From positions 138,841-202,840 of the forward strand of contig NZ_JBBMER010000006.1 of NCBI RefSeq assembly GCF_040096455.1: a stretch of DNA of 64,000 nucleotides. The letters run 5' to 3'. The position numbers and the translations under genes were made by a program. The stretch's first letter is position 1, and each line of letters starts with the position of its first letter. The DNA comes from Lachnospira rogosae. GTDB taxonomy: Bacteria; Bacillota; Clostridia; Lachnospirales; Lachnospiraceae. The notes beneath the pieces were generated by a model. It was not told the origin of the DNA, did no database searches, and saw only the letters and a program-made list of their open reading frames with translations. Positions 61,285 to 64,000 of this stretch are shown one piece after another.

Positions 61285-61522
61285 AGTATGCAATTAAAAT
61301 AACAGTAACTTCTACAGTGTTCATTGCAGATGCACAGGGGCATATAAAGAGAATAATTTGTGGCAGGACTTTAAAGCCGTGACAGTTATTATTGATCCGT
61401 CAACAGGTAAGTTAATAGATATAGAAAATTTTAATTATTATTATGATTATGCAGTAGGATCAAATTCTTTGACATTCACCAGACGTTATCCGTCAATGAC
61501 ATTGTATAAATATGGAAATTGA
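61281..61522 (+). pseudogene. Small gene of the cluster with one-base frameshift
   Basis: ATG 61,281 overlaps the preceding stop as ATGA. The frame reads MKYAIKITVTSTVFIADAQG, then at a G4 run (61,337-61,340) must shift by one base to continue AYKENNLWQDFKAVTVIIDP and on to YPSMTLYKYGN and stop at 61,522 (about 80 residues in all). Coupled start, continuous coding character on both sides and exact fit before the next gene support a real gene with a 1-nt deletion or sequencing error. Confidence 0.65.
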
Positions 61523-61531
61523 GGTGACAAT

Positions 61532-62275
61532 ATGAAAATATCTAATTACATGAATAATACGAATTCAATAATGGAAAAAAATACTGATAAAGTACAGAAA
61601 GGAAATAGTCAGACAAACGAAAAACATACAGTGGGGCAATCAGTGAAGCTTTCGATTTCTAATGAGGGATTGGAGTATTATCGTAATCGTATACAGCAGA
61701 GTGGACAGGAAAAATATGATGATGTGGTTCAAAGAAAGGAACTGTTAGCGAGTAAAAAAATCAGTGATATTGATTATAGTTATGAAATTCAAAAGAAGGC
61801 AGCACAGCAGAATCAAAATGTTGATACAGGAAAAAGTGCCTTAAATATTACTGACAAGGCAAATAATTATGTTAAAGCATACGCAGAATTATATGATGAA
61901 ATTGTGAAGGGCTATGAAAATGGAACCAGAGAAATATATGTAGCTGATGAAAATGGACCTCGTAAGCTTACAAAGGATGAAGAGTTAAGCAATTTAGATG
62001 CTGCATATAAAAAAACAGTGGATGACTTTGTGACAATGGAGACAACCAATCAGCATGCCCGTGGAATTATTGGTGAAGAAATGAATAAAATTTCAAAAAT
62101 TACCACAAGGTCAACTTTGGCATCGGCTTACATTGAGGAGCAAAAAACCAGGGGAAAGGACGAAATCCCAGAAAATTTAACTGAGAAAATGTATGGTGCA
62201 ATTACCTCATTTAAGGAGAAATATACAATGATTCAGCCTAATAGAGAGCAGTTATTGATGAGCATTAAGATTTGA
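61532..62275 (+). CDS. Soluble protein of the DUF3879 cluster
   Basis: Protein of 247 residues; GAGGTGAC precedes ATG, 9 bp after the small frameshifted gene. N-terminus MKISNYMNNTNSIMEKNTDK, then a VKLSISNEGLEYYRNRIQQ segment that recalls the helical ends of flagellar regulator/export proteins (inference). The remainder is helical and charged. The tail LLMSIKI resembles the DIKI-type ends of neighbours. No signal peptide. Confidence 0.7.
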   Translation: MKISNYMNNTNSIMEKNTDKVQKGNSQTNEKHTVGQSVKLSISNEGLEYYRNRIQQSGQEKYDDVVQRKELLASKKISDIDYSYEIQKKAAQQNQNVDTGKSALNITDKANNYVKAYAELYDEIVKGYENGTREIYVADENGPRKLTKDEELSNLDAAYKKTVDDFVTMETTNQHARGIIGEEMNKISKITTRSTLASAYIEEQKTRGKDEIPENLTEKMYGAITSFKEKYTMIQPNREQLLMSIKI

Positions 62276-62406
62276 TGATGTTAGTACTATGATTTACAAA
62301 TAAAAATAGTAATTACATATCATATTGAGGCTGAGAGAAATTAAATATCCAAGTCGTTCAATATAATAGAAATTATTTTAAGTTTCAATAACAGGGAGGT
62401 AGGATT

Positions 62407-63156
62407 ATGGCAATTACGGGTATCAATAACAGCAGTTACACATCGTATTATGCTTCAAATTATAAGAATACTGTAAAAAAAACAGATAGTGAAAAGGATA
62501 GTACAAATACAAAAGATGGCAACGTGACAACAAGTACAGTTGAATTAAAAACATCACGTCCCGGTGTGACAAAAACAGAGCAGATTAAGACAGGGTATAG
62601 TAATGTAAATGATTATTCAAAATACTTGCAAGGAAAATACCATTATATGAATATAGGGCTGACTTCAATGCAGGGTATTCCGACAACGGTATCTGTTTCA
62701 AGTGCATTTTTACAAAAGTGCATGAATGATCCGGAAAAAGCAAAGTATTTGGAGGAAAACTTAGCAGCCATTCCGGATTGTACAAAAGATACGATTAATG
62801 GATGTTTGGGCACTGTGACAAATCAGAGTTATATGATTGATGCAAACGGAAATATTATAGAGACAGCATCTTGTACAAATGATCCAGATGGGAAAATAGC
62901 GAAAGAGAATGCTGAACGAAAGGCAAAAGAGAACAGAGAAAAAGAGGAAAAGATAAAAGAAAAAAGAGCTGCTAAAAAAGCAGAGGAAGAAAAAGCTGCA
63001 AAGAAACGTGCAGAAAAATCGGCAGAAGGAAAAGAAACGGGTGATTATACCTTATCCGTAACTGGTAATGATGTAAAAAGTATGACACAGAGCCTTGTAG
63101 CAGAATCTGTGAGTATTTCTGCACCTGATAGATCAAGTTTTGATATTAAGGCATAA
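62407..63156 (+). CDS. Soluble protein of the DUF3879 cluster with Lys/Glu/Ala helix
   Basis: Protein of 249 residues; GGGAGG precedes the start. N-terminus MAITGINNSSYTSYYASNYK shares GIN-x3-Y-x2-YY with the protein at 60,103. A central domain (about 60-165) contains two conserved-looking Cys pairs, then a highly charged KAKENREKEEKIKEKRAAKK-type helix (about 165-210) and the tail DRSSFDIKA. No signal peptide or membrane helix. Function unknown. Confidence 0.7.
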   Translation: MAITGINNSSYTSYYASNYKNTVKKTDSEKDSTNTKDGNVTTSTVELKTSRPGVTKTEQIKTGYSNVNDYSKYLQGKYHYMNIGLTSMQGIPTTVSVSSAFLQKCMNDPEKAKYLEENLAAIPDCTKDTINGCLGTVTNQSYMIDANGNIIETASCTNDPDGKIAKENAERKAKENREKEEKIKEKRAAKKAEEEKAAKKRAEKSAEGKETGDYTLSVTGNDVKSMTQSLVAESVSISAPDRSSFDIKA

Positions 63157-63302
63157 GAGGATTCGATAAAAGGAAAATATCAAATTGGTTCATTGAGCAA
63201 TGACAGTGATGTAGATTACCTGAAAATAGATGCAGGTTCTTTGACATCGAGCAAGATAGATAAAGAAGTATAAAAAGTGTGGACTAACTTAGGGAGGTTG
63301 CT

Positions 63303-64000
63303 ATGAAAGTTCAAGGAAATAGGTATATTAATAATCCTGAGATGATAAAAAATAAGGTCGAGAAGAAAACAACTGTTCCTCAGAATATTATTTCGGAGGA
63401 TGATGTGAAAATCAGTGATTCAGCAAGAAAGTTAGTTGAGACTGCTCGTAATAAGGTATCGGATTTTCATACAATGCATTTTTCATCTATTAATGGAGAG
63501 ATAAGAGAGATACCAGCAGAATATAAATGTGAAAATTTATTCAAATTAGATTTGAAAGCAACTTCCATTTCTGGAGAACAAAATGCGTTTGAAGGCTGTT
63601 CGGAAAATCAATCAGAGGTTTTTGAAAAATGGCTGGACGAAAATGCTTCTGAATATTTGACAGAAGATGAAATGAAAGATTTAAAAGAGAAGATTAATGC
63701 AATGACAGCAGATGTAGATTCTTTGAATGCTCAGGAGGGATATAGAGGAACTTCTTATGAATCTGTATTTTTGTTAAGTGCAAGTGAAGTGGGGCTAAGG
63801 AAAGTAAATGAAATGTATGTTCCAGAGCAATTTCAAGCTGGTTTTTCAGACATGATTGACGAATATGTTCATTTTAATGATTCGGCACGTAATTCTATCA
63901 TGGAGAAAATGACACCAGATTACATGGTTGTTGGAATTGGAAGCAAAACAGAATCTTATAAGTACAAGTCAGAAATAATCTCAGATGAGACAGCTTTTTA
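63303..64000 (+). CDS. Soluble protein of the DUF3879 cluster, 3' end off-window
   Basis: The frame is open from ATG 63,303 (GGGAGG upstream) to the window end, 232 residues visible. N-terminus MKVQGNRYINNPEMIKNKVE, then DDVKISDSARKLVETARNK, comparable with the VKLSISNEGLEYY segment at 61,532. The rest is mixed alpha/beta with no recognised domain. It continues the run rightward. Confidence 0.7.
   Translation, partial: MKVQGNRYINNPEMIKNKVEKKTTVPQNIISEDDVKISDSARKLVETARNKVSDFHTMHFSSINGEIREIPAEYKCENLFKLDLKATSISGEQNAFEGCSENQSEVFEKWLDENASEYLTEDEMKDLKEKINAMTADVDSLNAQEGYRGTSYESVFLLSASEVGLRKVNEMYVPEQFQAGFSDMIDEYVHFNDSARNSIMEKMTPDYMVVGIGSKTESYKYKSEIISDETAF

Noticed and set aside
63157..63275. In-frame continuation after the stop at 63,156 (about 38 codons ending KIDKEV)
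   Set aside because: No start codon with ribosome binding site and no evidence that the upstream protein should extend past its conserved DIKA tail; may be a gene remnant but cannot be supported.
1..64000. tRNA and rRNA genes
   Set aside because: No stretch with conserved rRNA sequence or a recognisable tRNA cloverleaf was found by eye; a covariance-model scan would be decisive.

Overview
The window looks like the chromosome of a low-GC gut Firmicute of the Lachnospiraceae. Supporting signs are strong AT bias, abundant AAGGAGG-type ribosome binding sites, families typical of that group (DUF4317, DUF5662, DUF3879, DUF6040), a bile salt hydrolase and a chemotaxis receptor. Lachnospira (Eubacterium) eligens or a close relative is my best guess, but that is inference from gene content, not a database match.

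Positions 1-37,300 read as core-like chromosome: the end of a chemotaxis receptor; a DUF4317 gene; a 6-phosphofructokinase/polyphosphate kinase pair; a small alarmone synthetase with a short DUF3990 protein; a membrane GGDEF/EAL protein; a two-component system with an FtsX-type ABC exporter; tcdA; a four-gene operon of zinc-ribbon and single-span membrane proteins; potABCD; an intracellular GH13 amylase; a very large ECF-like/propeller/HD-GYP sensor overlapping a BMP-type binding protein; DUF2798, TauE and MarR genes with conspicuous structured leaders; D-lactate dehydrogenase; a Gfo/Idh/MocA oxidoreductase; and a DUF4268 nuclease-like gene.

Positions 37,500-40,000 are a scar zone: a gene with a nonsense codon inside an RNA-polymerase-alpha-CTD-like domain, a truncated XRE regulator, nested inverted repeats and a 5'-truncated IS4-type transposase. 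Positions 40,092-49,406 form a one-directional module: a second small alarmone synthetase, cardiolipin synthase, citrate synthase plus MarR regulator, a second PLD-type synthase, an OmpR/HK pair, an FUSC-like membrane protein and a PgsA-like CDP-alcohol phosphatidyltransferase. It reads as an anionic-phospholipid and envelope-stress island. Its two internal promoters share an 11-bp-phased TTGAG direct repeat, suited to its own OmpR-type regulator. A separate bile salt hydrolase-ftsH cassette follows. It is bounded by 19-bp direct repeats and preceded by the frameshifted tail of another cardiolipin synthase.

Positions about 52,700-58,520 are an integrative mobilizable element: Tn916-type integrase, XRE repressor with two palindromic operators, excisionase, DUF3847 protein, an IncQ-like oriT, a MobA/MobL relaxase broken by a 1-nt shift in an A6 run, and two genes read in another frame through the relaxase 3' end. 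Right of it lie a decapitated AgrC-like histidine kinase, a LytTR-like direct repeat promoter, and a run of DUF3879-type soluble proteins (59,328 to the window end). Several of these share an N-terminal GIN...Y..YY motif and a C-terminal DIKA/DIKI-like tail. That run is the best candidate here for an undescribed, possibly exported and quorum-regulated system.
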